DNA of 64,000 nucleotides from an uncultured Psychroserpens sp. (GTDB lineage Bacteria; Bacteroidota; Bacteroidia; Flavobacteriales; Flavobacteriaceae), in NCBI RefSeq assembly GCF_947501425.1, contig NZ_CANMVN010000009.1, forward strand, positions 124,001 to 188,000, read 5' to 3'. Numbering within the stretch: position 1 is the stretch's first letter; each line of letters starts with the position of its first letter. The notes under the pieces are model-generated. The model saw nothing but the letters and a program-made list of their open reading frames with translations, was not told the DNA's origin and did not search any database. Of the stretch, positions 7,557-15,965 are shown in pieces. The position numbers and the translations under genes are program-made.

Positions 7557-10346
7557 CTAAAGAGAATAAGTCATCCTGAAGGTTATGAAGCGTGGCTGTA
7601 CAAACGTTTCAGAACTAAATACAGAAATGTTACCACCTCCATTATTAACATTAGAATCTATATTTAATAAGTTTGAGGCTCTAATTGAATATTCTAGTTT
7701 TGCGTCTCTGTCTTTTCTATAACGCAAAGATGCGTTCCATGTTTTAAATGAATCAGACTGACCATTACCTTCCTGCAGTGTATAGCTGAAATTTGTTACA
7801 AACGTAATGGCATCCCATATATAGGCATCAAATTCAATTGATGGTGTACTAGTTGTAAAACGAGTAGAATTTGAACCTTGGTCTGTATTCCTTATGTTAT
7901 AGGTATATCTTAAACTCACATTAGGTGCTTCTCTAAAGTTAGTTCTAATTTCTGGTCTATAGAGCTGATTAAAAGTTTCCAAAACAGACTGAACTCCTTG
8001 TACAAATTGATTATTTAAAGAGTAATTAAAGCTAGTTGTAAGACTGGCTCTAATTTTACCAAACGTACGTTGAACACGTCCTGAAGCGTTAAAACTTTCA
8101 TCGGCAAATTGCGAGTTAAAAAATGTACTGGTTCTTATAACGCTCTCAAAATTTGTTAGAGGTCTGATTTGGTCAATATTTTTATTATAACTTAATCTTG
8201 CAAAGACATTGGTATAGTTGAACAAATTGAAACTACTATAAAACAGACTCAAATTATGAGATAAGGCATTTTGCAATTCTTGTTCTCCAAACTGAATGCT
8301 ATTAAAGTTATTTAATACTAGACCTTCAGCAATATTGGTCACATCTGTAAACGTATTTCTCATGTTGTAATTAAAAAGTAAGCTCTCACTCTTTTTAAAC
8401 TGAATTCGTGCTTCAAAATCTGGTAATACGTTAAAGAAATTATCTTTAAACGTCTCTCCAAATTGCGTGTTTTTATTGCTATATGCATGAAAAGAAACAC
8501 CAGGAGTAAACGTAAATTTACCTGTTTTAAACCTATAATGTACGCCTAAGTAAAAATCACTAAAATTATACTCAACATCATTACTACCAGATAATGTATT
8601 ACCATCTGTATCTTCGATATTAGGTGTTGGATTAAACAGCGAACCGTCATCTAAAAACTGAAAAATGTTGGAGTTAAATCTTTGATTACTTAAAATAGTT
8701 CCTAATGTAAAGTTGATATTACTTTTAGTATTAATGATATGATAATAATCTAATTTGGCATCTAATTGATTCGTCTTTATACGGTTTTCTTGATTGATAT
8801 TATAACCAAATTGATCTGTATTAAAACCCAAACCTGCCGCTGTATTGTCAAAAGCATCTCTATTGCTAGGGTCTGGATCATTGTTATTGGTAGGATCATT
8901 AACTAATAAAGCATTATAGAATGGATCTTCATCGCTTATTAAGTGTTGGGCTTCGAATGCAAAAATATTATTCTCATTCAAAGTGTAATAGTAATTCAGA
9001 TTCTGATTAATACTATATGGCTTTGCTTCGTCTAATTGATTAGTTTGCCCCACAACAGAAGAAAATACATCCTGTAGTTCTTGATCATCAGAAATACGAC
9101 CTAGAATATCATAATCCAATTGATTATCAATATTTGGTTTATATGAAGCACTTAACTTGACAATAGCCTGATTTGTTGCCTCTCTACCTCTTTGTACAGT
9201 TGCCTCATCTGGTGGAAGACCAGTAGATTCGTCAATTGGAGTACTTGGATCGTCTTCAATTTCTATATAATCTGTAAAACTATCTTCACGAGTTCTTAGA
9301 CGGCTACTATTATAAATTATAAATCCACTTAGATCTAAAGCTTTATTTGGAGAATAACTGAAATTAGCTGTTGCCAGTTTAGTTACTACTTCCTGAGCAT
9401 TTTGAATACTGCCGAGTCCACTAAGCCCATTATTTCCTAAATTAATGTTCGTTCCACTAGTTGCACTCGGTCTTCTAAAACCACCACCAAAGTTTCGAAT
9501 ATCCCTATTTGTCAAGACAACTTCGCCAATATTATTCATATCGCCGATAATATTTAGACTATATTTTGGACTGTAATAAAATAATTTTGGTTGAAAAAGA
9601 TACAATTCATTATTTGGTGATGGCGCAGAACCCGCTCCTGCTGTAATATCACCAAACCAAAAGTTCTCTTTACCTTCTTTTAATTTAATGTTTATAGCGA
9701 CATTATCCTGATTATTTTGAACACTTCTCAATTGACCAACTTCGGAATAATTTCGCAGTACCTGAATTTTATCCACTGCATTTGATGGAATATTCTTTGT
9801 AGCAACTTTCGTATCACCGTCAAAAAAATCTTTTCCGTTGACCATGAGCTTATTAACGACCTTACCTTCGACCTCAATTTGACCGTCGTCATTAATTTCA
9901 ACACCTGGTAATTTTTTGAGGACGTCTTCCAATTTTCGTTCTGATCCATTTTTGAAGGAATCCGCATTATATACTAATGTATCCCCTTTTATGGTTACAG
10001 GCATCTCATAGGTTAGCTCTACTGCATCAAGGGCGTTGTCACTTTTAAGTATGTAGTCTTTATTGATATTACTCTCTTTTGTTGTTATTTCTTCGGAAAG
10101 CGTCTTCATTCCAATATAACTCACCTGAACTGTATACGTAGTATTCTTTTCTAAATCGAGTTTAAAGAGTCCTTTATCATTTGTAATGGCATAAGACGCC
10201 ATAGCTTTGGTCTCCTTATTAATAGCAATGACATTGGCCAGCTCTAAAGGGCTACCGATACTATCTTTAACAACACCTCGAACTGTAACTTGAGCACTAG
10301 CAAAACTTGTTACACATAGTAACGCTAGTAGGAATAGATTTTTCAT
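7557..10346 (-). CDS. TonB-dependent-receptor-like outer-membrane beta-barrel protein
   Basis: The reading frame continues to an ATG at 10385, but the ATG at 10346 gives a clean signal peptide (MKNLFLLALLCVTSFASAQ) and is preferred, giving 929 residues. Residues about 20-105 form a carboxypeptidase-regulatory domain. A plug-like segment follows, with 'LEDVLKKLPGVEINDDGQIEV' features and 'NGKDFFDGD'. The rest is a long beta-barrel with alternating aromatic strands ending 'ITFRMTYSL'. It belongs with outer-membrane receptors that have a regulatory N-domain. The substrate is unknown. A GLPGLI gene lies just upstream on the same strand with a 135-bp gap, and two more are nearby, which suggests joint function or assembly. 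Confidence 0.8.
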   Translation of the reverse strand: MKNLFLLALLCVTSFASAQVTVRGVVKDSIGSPLELANVIAINKETKAMASYAITNDKGLFKLDLEKNTTYTVQVSYIGMKTLSEEITTKESNINKDYILKSDNALDAVELTYEMPVTIKGDTLVYNADSFKNGSERKLEDVLKKLPGVEINDDGQIEVEGKVVNKLMVNGKDFFDGDTKVATKNIPSNAVDKIQVLRNYSEVGQLRSVQNNQDNVAINIKLKEGKENFWFGDITAGAGSAPSPNNELYLFQPKLFYYSPKYSLNIIGDMNNIGEVVLTNRDIRNFGGGFRRPSATSGTNINLGNNGLSGLGSIQNAQEVVTKLATANFSYSPNKALDLSGFIIYNSSRLRTREDSFTDYIEIEDDPSTPIDESTGLPPDEATVQRGREATNQAIVKLSASYKPNIDNQLDYDILGRISDDQELQDVFSSVVGQTNQLDEAKPYSINQNLNYYYTLNENNIFAFEAQHLISDEDPFYNALLVNDPTNNNDPDPSNRDAFDNTAAGLGFNTDQFGYNINQENRIKTNQLDAKLDYYHIINTKSNINFTLGTILSNQRFNSNIFQFLDDGSLFNPTPNIEDTDGNTLSGSNDVEYNFSDFYLGVHYRFKTGKFTFTPGVSFHAYSNKNTQFGETFKDNFFNVLPDFEARIQFKKSESLLFNYNMRNTFTDVTNIAEGLVLNNFNSIQFGEQELQNALSHNLSLFYSSFNLFNYTNVFARLSYNKNIDQIRPLTNFESVIRTSTFFNSQFADESFNASGRVQRTFGKIRASLTTSFNYSLNNQFVQGVQSVLETFNQLYRPEIRTNFREAPNVSLRYTYNIRNTDQGSNSTRFTTSTPSIEFDAYIWDAITFVTNFSYTLQEGNGQSDSFKTWNASLRYRKDRDAKLEYSIRASNLLNIDSNVNNGGGNISVFSSETFVQPRFITFRMTYSL

Positions 10347-10481
10347 CTGCTGATTTCTGTTTTGTTTGGTAAGTATTATAGTCATTTTGGAGTTATCTGT
10401 GATTGAGACAACTTTTATTGACTAACATTGGTTTGGTTATACTTCGTTTTAGATTAGAAATATATAGTTAAAGATTGTAAT

Positions 10482-11381
10482 TTAATTTCTTCGTCCTCTA
10501 CCTCGACCTCCATACATCTCTCTCATTTCCTGAATTTTATCTTTCATGATCTGATTGTATTCGTCTCGGGTTACGATTTCACCCTTTTCAGGTTTTTCAA
10601 TTTCAAGCTTTTTATTTGGATTCATAATAATTTTAGTACACAACATCACTGTGCGATCTGCTGTCACCTCAAGAATTAACCCTGGCAATCCATGGTATTC
10701 TCCAGGACCAGTACTTACTGGTATTTGAGGTGTATACCAAGCAGTGACCACAACAAATTTTGGAACTTCCACGTCATCAAAAGGATCATCAGATGCTGTC
10801 TTTGTTGAGTCTGCTGTTTCTTCTCCTTCTTTCTTCTCTTCATCTTTTTTGTCATCGCCTCGGTTTCGTCTACGCATACTCATAAAATCCATTTCATCAA
10901 CAGGTTTTGTGGTTGTGGCTTTAAAGCATGTATATTGTCCAATTTGCTTGGTTTCATTTTCTAGTTTCCATTCTAGCTTTGGTAAGGAATCACGAACTAA
11001 AAACTCTTTTCCAAAAAACTCCTGCTCTTGTAATATAACTCCAGACTTTACATCCTTATACTGAGGTCCTCCTGTAAAGCTACTCATCATTCCTCTCCAA
11101 CGTCCACCACCAGAACCTGGTGTATCCAGCTTTTCTTCTTCTTTATAAGTAGACTCACTACGATTGAAATTAAGTACATAGGTTTTTTCCAACATACTTT
11201 TCATTCGTTCTGCAATTTGTCTTTTTTGCTGTTCACTCATTTGCCCTCCACCCCAACTACTCATGTCTACAGAGGTTTTAGTTTGATAAATGGCCTGCCC
11301 TTGAAAATCTTGAGCATTGGCATTAAGTGATAAAAATAGAAGTAAAACTATACTGCTAAATGTGGATACTAATTTTTTCAT
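10482..11381 (-). CDS. GLPGLI family exported protein (copy 2)
   Basis: A 299-residue protein with a signal peptide (residues 1-23, ending LNANAQ). The hallmark 'HGLPGLILEV' follows 'AWYTPQIPVSTGPGEY'. The conserved cysteines are in 'IGQYTCFKAT' and 'VMLCTKIIMNP'. A charged, low-complexity insert rich in Asp, Glu and Lys (about residues 170-205) distinguishes it from copies 1 and 3, and the C-terminus is Gly/Arg-rich. It sits immediately upstream of the barrel gene and could be co-transcribed with it. The -7 element TAGATTTG lies 32 bp upstream inside a block shared with copy 1. The function of the family is not established. Confidence 0.85.
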   Translation of the reverse strand: MKKLVSTFSSIVLLLFLSLNANAQDFQGQAIYQTKTSVDMSSWGGGQMSEQQKRQIAERMKSMLEKTYVLNFNRSESTYKEEEKLDTPGSGGGRWRGMMSSFTGGPQYKDVKSGVILQEQEFFGKEFLVRDSLPKLEWKLENETKQIGQYTCFKATTTKPVDEMDFMSMRRRNRGDDKKDEEKKEGEETADSTKTASDDPFDDVEVPKFVVVTAWYTPQIPVSTGPGEYHGLPGLILEVTADRTVMLCTKIIMNPNKKLEIEKPEKGEIVTRDEYNQIMKDKIQEMREMYGGRGRGRRN

Positions 11382-11412
11382 TTTTATAAGTCGATGGTTT
11401 TAAATTGTTTAA

Positions 11413-11420
11413 CAAATCTA
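11413..11420 (-). promoter_or_regulatory. -7 promoter element (TAGATTTG) of GLPGLI copy 2
   Basis: A TAnnTTTG match on the minus strand, 32 bp before the start codon. It lies within TTAGATTTGTTAAACA, almost identical to the block before GLPGLI copy 1 (4589-4604). The conservation extends past the promoter element itself into TTAAACA. Confidence 0.55.
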
Positions 11421-11548
11421 AACAAGAATTGAACAATAATTATTAATTTATAATAACATTAACGCTCAAATGTAATTTAATTAAAACAGTAAGACTCAAA
11501 AAAACACTAAATGTTAATTCAGTAAAGGTTAAAATTTTCTTAAAATAT

Positions 11549-12394
11549 TTAACCCCCTATTCTAATCTCGATACTCTCACCATCTTGAGTTCGGGAATTT
11601 GATCGCATTCGCTCTTCCATTTCTTTTAATTTCTTGTCCATGATCTTATCATACGCCTCTTGATTGAGCGCTTTACCTTTTGTTGGTTCTGTAATATCTG
11701 ATCCGTTTTTAGGATTGATAACAATCTTACTGCAAATCACAGTTTCACTACCATCATTAACCTCAAGAATTAAACCTGGAAGACCATGATAATTTCCTGG
11801 TCCGGCACTCACTGGAATTTGAGGTGTATACCAGGCAGTAATTGTAATCTCTTTCATTTTAGGGGTTTGGTCTCTACTCAGGTCTTTATCACCATTAACA
11901 CTTATACCACTTTGTACGTCTTCGATCTCTCTGGTCATTGTGGCTTTAAAACAAGTATACTCACCTATATTCTTGGTTTCTGAACCAAGTGTCCAATCAT
12001 GTACTTGTAAGCTATCCTTGATAAGAAACAGTTTACTAAAAGATTCGTTTTGATTGGTATATCGTTTCTCTTTCATGTTCTTGTACAACTTATCAGAACC
12101 TCCCGAACTCACCACAACCATCTGCATGCCTTGTGGTTGTGGTGGTGCTAACGATTCTTCCTCTGTATACATCGACTCTTCTTTATTGAAGGTCAAAATA
12201 TAGGTTCTTTCAAATTGCTTCTTGAGCATTTCCATCATTTGTTGATGCATTTCAGAATTTACCTGAGTACTATCCAGTTTAATATCCACTTTTCGTTTTG
12301 ACTTATAAGTCGCTACACCTTGAAAATCCTGAGCACTAACTTTAGAGACCAACAAAAGCGTTGACAGGACAACTAATTTTACTAATACTTTCAT
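11549..12394 (-). CDS. GLPGLI family exported protein (copy 3)
   Basis: A 281-residue protein with a signal peptide (residues 1-21, ending SKVSAQ). It carries 'HGLPGLILEV' after 'AWYTPQIPVSAGPGNY', plus the conserved 'FERTYILTFNKEESMY', 'IGEYTCFKAT' and 'VICSKIVINP' blocks. It is Met-rich in two places, 'EMHQQMMEMLKKQ' and 'PQGMQMVVV'. Its start codon lies 2 bp after the stop of the 123-residue exported protein at 12397-12768, so the two form an operon. That operon is divergent from the histidine kinase/response regulator pair, making this the copy most likely to be under direct two-component control. Confidence 0.85.
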   Translation of the reverse strand: MKVLVKLVVLSTLLLVSKVSAQDFQGVATYKSKRKVDIKLDSTQVNSEMHQQMMEMLKKQFERTYILTFNKEESMYTEEESLAPPQPQGMQMVVVSSGGSDKLYKNMKEKRYTNQNESFSKLFLIKDSLQVHDWTLGSETKNIGEYTCFKATMTREIEDVQSGISVNGDKDLSRDQTPKMKEITITAWYTPQIPVSAGPGNYHGLPGLILEVNDGSETVICSKIVINPKNGSDITEPTKGKALNQEAYDKIMDKKLKEMEERMRSNSRTQDGESIEIRIGG

Positions 12395-12396
12395 GA

Positions 12397-12768
12397 TTAC
12401 TCTTTGTTTTTGTAATATTTAATTGCTGCTTTTCTAATTTTCTTCACACTTTTTAAAAAATTACGTGCCTCTTCTTTTGTTCCTGTCACTTTGTAAGACA
12501 AGGTGCTTTTTTTTCCATTAGACATTATATTCCCGTTGCAAATGATTTCAAATGTAATGGCTTCATCTGCTTCGGTTTCGTCTAGAAGCTCTTTAATATC
12601 TCTCATGTTGAATGTGGATTCAACTTCTTCTGCTGAATCAACAGTTACTGAAATATTCAAATCGCTAATCTTCACTTCATCTGAATTAATTTTTCCATTG
12701 AAGTTATTCGTTTGTCCAAAACTAACTGTCGCGATTAAAAGTCCGATAATTGTAAATACTGTTTTCAT
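12397..12768 (-). CDS. small exported protein, first gene of a GLPGLI operon
   Basis: A 123-residue protein with a signal peptide (residues 1-18, ending VSFGQ). The mature part is small and charged, with alternating beta/helix propensity, and ends in a Lys-rich tail (KKIRKAAIKYYKNKE). I do not recognise a named family. Its stop is 2 bp from the GLPGLI copy 3 start, so translation is probably coupled. The promoter has TACATTTG about 30 bp upstream, with the triple GTTAAC array further up. A periplasmic partner or chaperone of the GLPGLI protein is a possible role, but that is inference only. Confidence 0.7.
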   Translation of the reverse strand: MKTVFTIIGLLIATVSFGQTNNFNGKINSDEVKISDLNISVTVDSAEEVESTFNMRDIKELLDETEADEAITFEIICNGNIMSNGKKSTLSYKVTGTKEEARNFLKSVKKIRKAAIKYYKNKE

Positions 12769-12798
12769 TGTTTTTGGTTTTTTATGATTAATACACTA

Positions 12799-12806
12799 CA
12801 AATGTA
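12799..12806 (-). promoter_or_regulatory. -7 promoter element (TACATTTG) of the small protein-GLPGLI operon
   Basis: A TAnnTTTG match on the minus strand, 31 bp before the start codon at 12768. No TTG is found at the canonical -33 spacing. The GTTAAC array begins 22 bp further upstream, where an activator would contact RNA polymerase. Confidence 0.55.
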
Positions 12807-12828
12807 ATTTTCACTATTGACGTTTTTA

Positions 12829-12854
12829 GTTAACCAGTGTTAACGTGTGTTAAC
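12829..12854. promoter_or_regulatory. three GTTAAC boxes with exact 10-bp spacing (candidate response-regulator operator)
   Basis: GTTAAC occurs at 12829, 12839 and 12849, one helical turn apart. Weaker TTTAAC copies follow at 12864 and 12873. The array lies between the divergent small-protein/GLPGLI operon and the histidine kinase operon. OmpR/PhoB-type regulators bind direct repeats at 10-11 bp spacing, so autoregulation and control of the GLPGLI operon is a reasonable inference. Confidence 0.5.
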
Positions 12855-12881
12855 CGATTAGTATTTAACGGTTTTAACATT

Positions 12882-12889
12882 TACTTTTG
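12882..12889 (+). promoter_or_regulatory. -7 promoter element (TACTTTTG) of the two-component operon
   Basis: A TAnnTTTG match ending only 4 bp before the histidine kinase ATG at 12894. If it is used, the transcript would begin at or within a few bases of the start codon and would be essentially leaderless. Confidence 0.45.
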
Positions 12890-12893
12890 ATTT

Positions 12894-14435
12894 ATGAATG
12901 ATTCTAAATACAGATACATATTATATGTCATCATCATTGTAATTATATCAACTATAGGAATTCAAGCCTATTGGAATTACAAGAATTACCTATCCAGTAA
13001 ACAGCAACTTATTAATGATGTACAAGTAAGTTTGGATAAGGCAGTAGATGACTATTACACCGCTTTAGCTCAAAAAACGACTCTAGCCCTAAAACTTGAA
13101 GGCAGTGCTCAAAAAGATGTATTTAAAGATGGTGGTGTTCTCGATAGAATATCAAAGTCCATTGACGAATCAAAAGGCGAGTTTATTGAGATTGACTCTG
13201 CTGGCATTGAAAATCTTGAAGGCATAACAGTTCTGAGAGGTTTTGAAGTAGATTCTATGATAGAACAAGATCAGAAGTCAGAAAAGAAGTCGCTAAGCCC
13301 TGAAGAGTTTAAAGATTTAATCAAAGACATCAAAGCTAAGGATAGTGTTCAAATTGACATTTCTAATTTTGAGATGCTCACCTCAAAAGTTGTGATGACC
13401 ATTAGCAATGACACTCTCAATATATCCCAAATTGATAGCTTATTTAAATTAGATTTGAATCGTAAAAACATAGATTTAGATTATCGTTTAGATTACAAAG
13501 CACCTGATACAGATAGTTTGATGGTTAATACGATAGAGCACAACAAAACCCATAAAAGTTTGTCAAAAGACAAATTATTCCTGAGTGCCACATCAAAGTC
13601 AACGCTATTACCAATGGGTAGCTCATTATCCATTGAATATAAAAATGAAACCTGGGTTGTATTACAACGTATCATTTGGGGAATTTTAATTTCCACCTTG
13701 TTAGTATTGGCAGTTATTAGTTGTTTATTCTACCTATTAAAAATCATAAAACATCAAAAGCAATTAGCCGAAGTAAAAAATGACCTCATCAGCAATATTA
13801 CGCATGAATTCAAAACACCAATAGCAACAATCGGTGTTGCATTGGAGAGCATTCAAAACTTTAATGCTATAGACGATAAAGAAAAAGCCAAGACCTATCT
13901 GGACATGTCCCGAACACAACTGTCAAAGCTCAACACTATGGTAGAAAAACTCTTGGAAACTGCCTCTCTGGACAGTGAGAATTTGGAGCTCAATACCGAT
14001 AGTTATAACATTTCCGAAGTGATCACAACCATTGCTGAAAAACATAAACTTCATAACACTGAAAAAACAATTACCTACACCGTAGAAGATGATATTTACG
14101 CCAATGTTGATATTTTTCATTTTGAAAACGCCATTAATAATATTGTAGACAATGCGTTTAAATATGGTGGAAACGACATCTTTATCGATCTTAAACGTCA
14201 GACATCACAGATAGATATTTCCATTGCTGATAATGGTAACTTCATATCTAAAGCCAATAAAGACAAAGTGTTTGAAAAGTTTTATCGCGTACCTCAGGGA
14301 AATACTCATGATGTCAAAGGCTTCGGAATTGGCCTGTATTACACCAAAAAAATAATTGAAAAACACCAAGGAACCATTTCATTAGACCTTAAGAATGGAC
14401 TAACTACATTTAAAATTTCGCTACCAAATGTCTAA
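12894..14435 (+). CDS. sensor histidine kinase
   Basis: A 513-residue membrane sensor kinase. TM1 is at about residues 8-27 and TM2 at about 259-283, enclosing a ~230-residue periplasmic sensor domain without a recognisable fold. No HAMP domain is evident between TM2 and the phosphoacceptor helix. The H-box is 'ITHEFKTPIA' with phospho-accepting His304. The N-box is NNIVDNAFKYG (415-425), the G1 box DNG (446-448) and the G2 box GFGIGLYY (476-483). The ORF overlaps the response regulator by 8 bp, so the two are translationally coupled. The gene is divergent from the small protein-GLPGLI operon, which makes the GLPGLI/barrel genes likely targets by inference. Confidence 0.93.
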   Translation: MNDSKYRYILYVIIIVIISTIGIQAYWNYKNYLSSKQQLINDVQVSLDKAVDDYYTALAQKTTLALKLEGSAQKDVFKDGGVLDRISKSIDESKGEFIEIDSAGIENLEGITVLRGFEVDSMIEQDQKSEKKSLSPEEFKDLIKDIKAKDSVQIDISNFEMLTSKVVMTISNDTLNISQIDSLFKLDLNRKNIDLDYRLDYKAPDTDSLMVNTIEHNKTHKSLSKDKLFLSATSKSTLLPMGSSLSIEYKNETWVVLQRIIWGILISTLLVLAVISCLFYLLKIIKHQKQLAEVKNDLISNITHEFKTPIATIGVALESIQNFNAIDDKEKAKTYLDMSRTQLSKLNTMVEKLLETASLDSENLELNTDSYNISEVITTIAEKHKLHNTEKTITYTVEDDIYANVDIFHFENAINNIVDNAFKYGGNDIFIDLKRQTSQIDISIADNGNFISKANKDKVFEKFYRVPQGNTHDVKGFGIGLYYTKKIIEKHQGTISLDLKNGLTTFKISLPNV

Positions 14436-15105
14436 AACCACGATTTTACTTGCTGAAGATGAACCTGCTTTAGGACAGATCATAAAAGAGAGTTTAGAAA
14501 CACGAGACTTTCATGTGCTCTTATGTCCTGATGGCGAAAAGGCTTTGGAAACCTATCAAAGTCAATCACCCGAAATTCTGGTCCTTGATGTGATGATGCC
14601 AAAAAAAGATGGGTTTACACTCGCAAAAGACATACGAGCTATAGACGATACCATCCCAATTATCTTTTTAACAGCAAAATCTCAAACACAGGATGTTGTT
14701 GAAGGCTTCACTATTGGCGGAAATGATTATCTAAAAAAACCATTTAGTATGGAAGAACTTATTGTAAGAATCAATAACCTTCTCCATCGTACCAAAGTTC
14801 AAAAAACATCAGATATTTTAAGCATAGGGGCATTTACCTTTGATTTTCCGAAGCAACAATTGCATTTCGAAAATGAATCGCAACAACTCACACACCGAGA
14901 AGCTCATTTATTATTTCATCTGATTAAGAATAAAAATCAAGTTTTGGATCGTTCGCTCATACTCAACAAACTCTGGGGAAATGACGATTTTTTCTCTGCG
15001 CGAAGTATGGATGTATTCATCAGTAAACTCCGAAAAAAACTTCAAAAAGATGAGACCATTCAAATCATCAATGTAAGAGGTTATGGTTACAAATTAGTGA
15101 ATTAA
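14428..15105 (+). CDS. OmpR/PhoB-family response regulator
   Basis: A 225-residue two-domain regulator. The receiver domain (residues 1-120) has the acidic pocket E10/D11, phospho-accepting Asp54 in LVLDVMMP, Thr82 in FLTAK and Lys104 in LKKPF. The C-terminal winged helix-turn-helix (about 128-225) ends with the typical 'INVRGYGYKL' hairpin. It is the partner of the kinase whose gene it overlaps by 8 bp. Proteins of this subfamily bind DNA as head-to-tail dimers on direct repeats, which matches the 10-bp-spaced GTTAAC array upstream of its own operon. Confidence 0.95.
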   Translation: MSKTTILLAEDEPALGQIIKESLETRDFHVLLCPDGEKALETYQSQSPEILVLDVMMPKKDGFTLAKDIRAIDDTIPIIFLTAKSQTQDVVEGFTIGGNDYLKKPFSMEELIVRINNLLHRTKVQKTSDILSIGAFTFDFPKQQLHFENESQQLTHREAHLLFHLIKNKNQVLDRSLILNKLWGNDDFFSARSMDVFISKLRKKLQKDETIQIINVRGYGYKLVN

Positions 15106-15180
15106 AGCAATTTTCATTCTCCAATGAAGTTGTATTAATACTGGTTCAATTTTTGTACATTTCCGTTCTATACACTAAAT

Positions 15181-15963
15181 ATGACCTTTATTAGATATAT
15201 TCTCTTATTGATGAGCACAATTACAGTGGCACAATCTCCTGTTGAATTAACTTTGGTGGACTCAATCTCAATAAAAGCCGATCAAATTATTGCCGTTGAT
15301 AATTTTGAAACCATTTATTATCTAAAAAATAATATTCTATATAAGAAACCCAAAGCACAACCTGCAATCAATTACAGTAATGTGCAATTAGGTGTCCCAA
15401 CAAGTATTAATGTCTTTAACCCCTTAAAGATTAATATGTTCTTTCAGGATTTCAATTCGGTTATCATTCTTGACAATCGTTTAGCTGAAATCTTTAAAAT
15501 AGATTTTAATCTCATTCAACCTTATAAAAATGTAACGCATATTTCTACAGGTTATGACAACACGCTCTGGATTTTCAACCAAGACATTCAACAGCTGGAA
15601 TTATACGATTATAAAAACGAGAAACTCAGAGTGACAACAGTACCTATTCAATCCAATGTATTGGATCTTAAGAGTGATTACAATTACTGCTGGATGCTTA
15701 CTGAAAACTATTTATACCAATACACTTACTTTGGAAGTTTAATATCAAAGATTGAGAACAAAGGTTATACTTCACTTGTAGTGGATAACGAAAACCTCAT
15801 TCTCAGATCAGATGAAGGCTTATTTTACAAGTCGAAAAAAAGCGATGAAATCATTCAGTTAGAAACACCTAAATTGTTAATAAATCAGTTTTTACTAACC
15901 AATGAAACCTTGTATATTTACGATTCGGAAAAACTTCATGAATACCAACTAAAAATCGATTAG
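15181..15963 (+). CDS. exported protein, possible beta-propeller, unknown function
   Basis: A 260-residue protein with a short N-terminal signal (residues 1-17, ending ITVAQ). The mature sequence consists of repeating beta-strand blocks such as 'TLWIFNQDIQQLELYDY' and 'CWMLTENYLYQYTYFG', with a spacing that suggests a small propeller. No catalytic motif stands out. The stop is 2 bp before the deoxynucleoside kinase start, so the two genes are probably transcribed and translated together although their functions look unrelated. I cannot name the family. Confidence 0.7.
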   Translation: MTFIRYILLLMSTITVAQSPVELTLVDSISIKADQIIAVDNFETIYYLKNNILYKKPKAQPAINYSNVQLGVPTSINVFNPLKINMFFQDFNSVIILDNRLAEIFKIDFNLIQPYKNVTHISTGYDNTLWIFNQDIQQLELYDYKNEKLRVTTVPIQSNVLDLKSDYNYCWMLTENYLYQYTYFGSLISKIENKGYTSLVVDNENLILRSDEGLFYKSKKSDEIIQLETPKLLINQFLLTNETLYIYDSEKLHEYQLKID

Positions 15964-15965
15964 AT

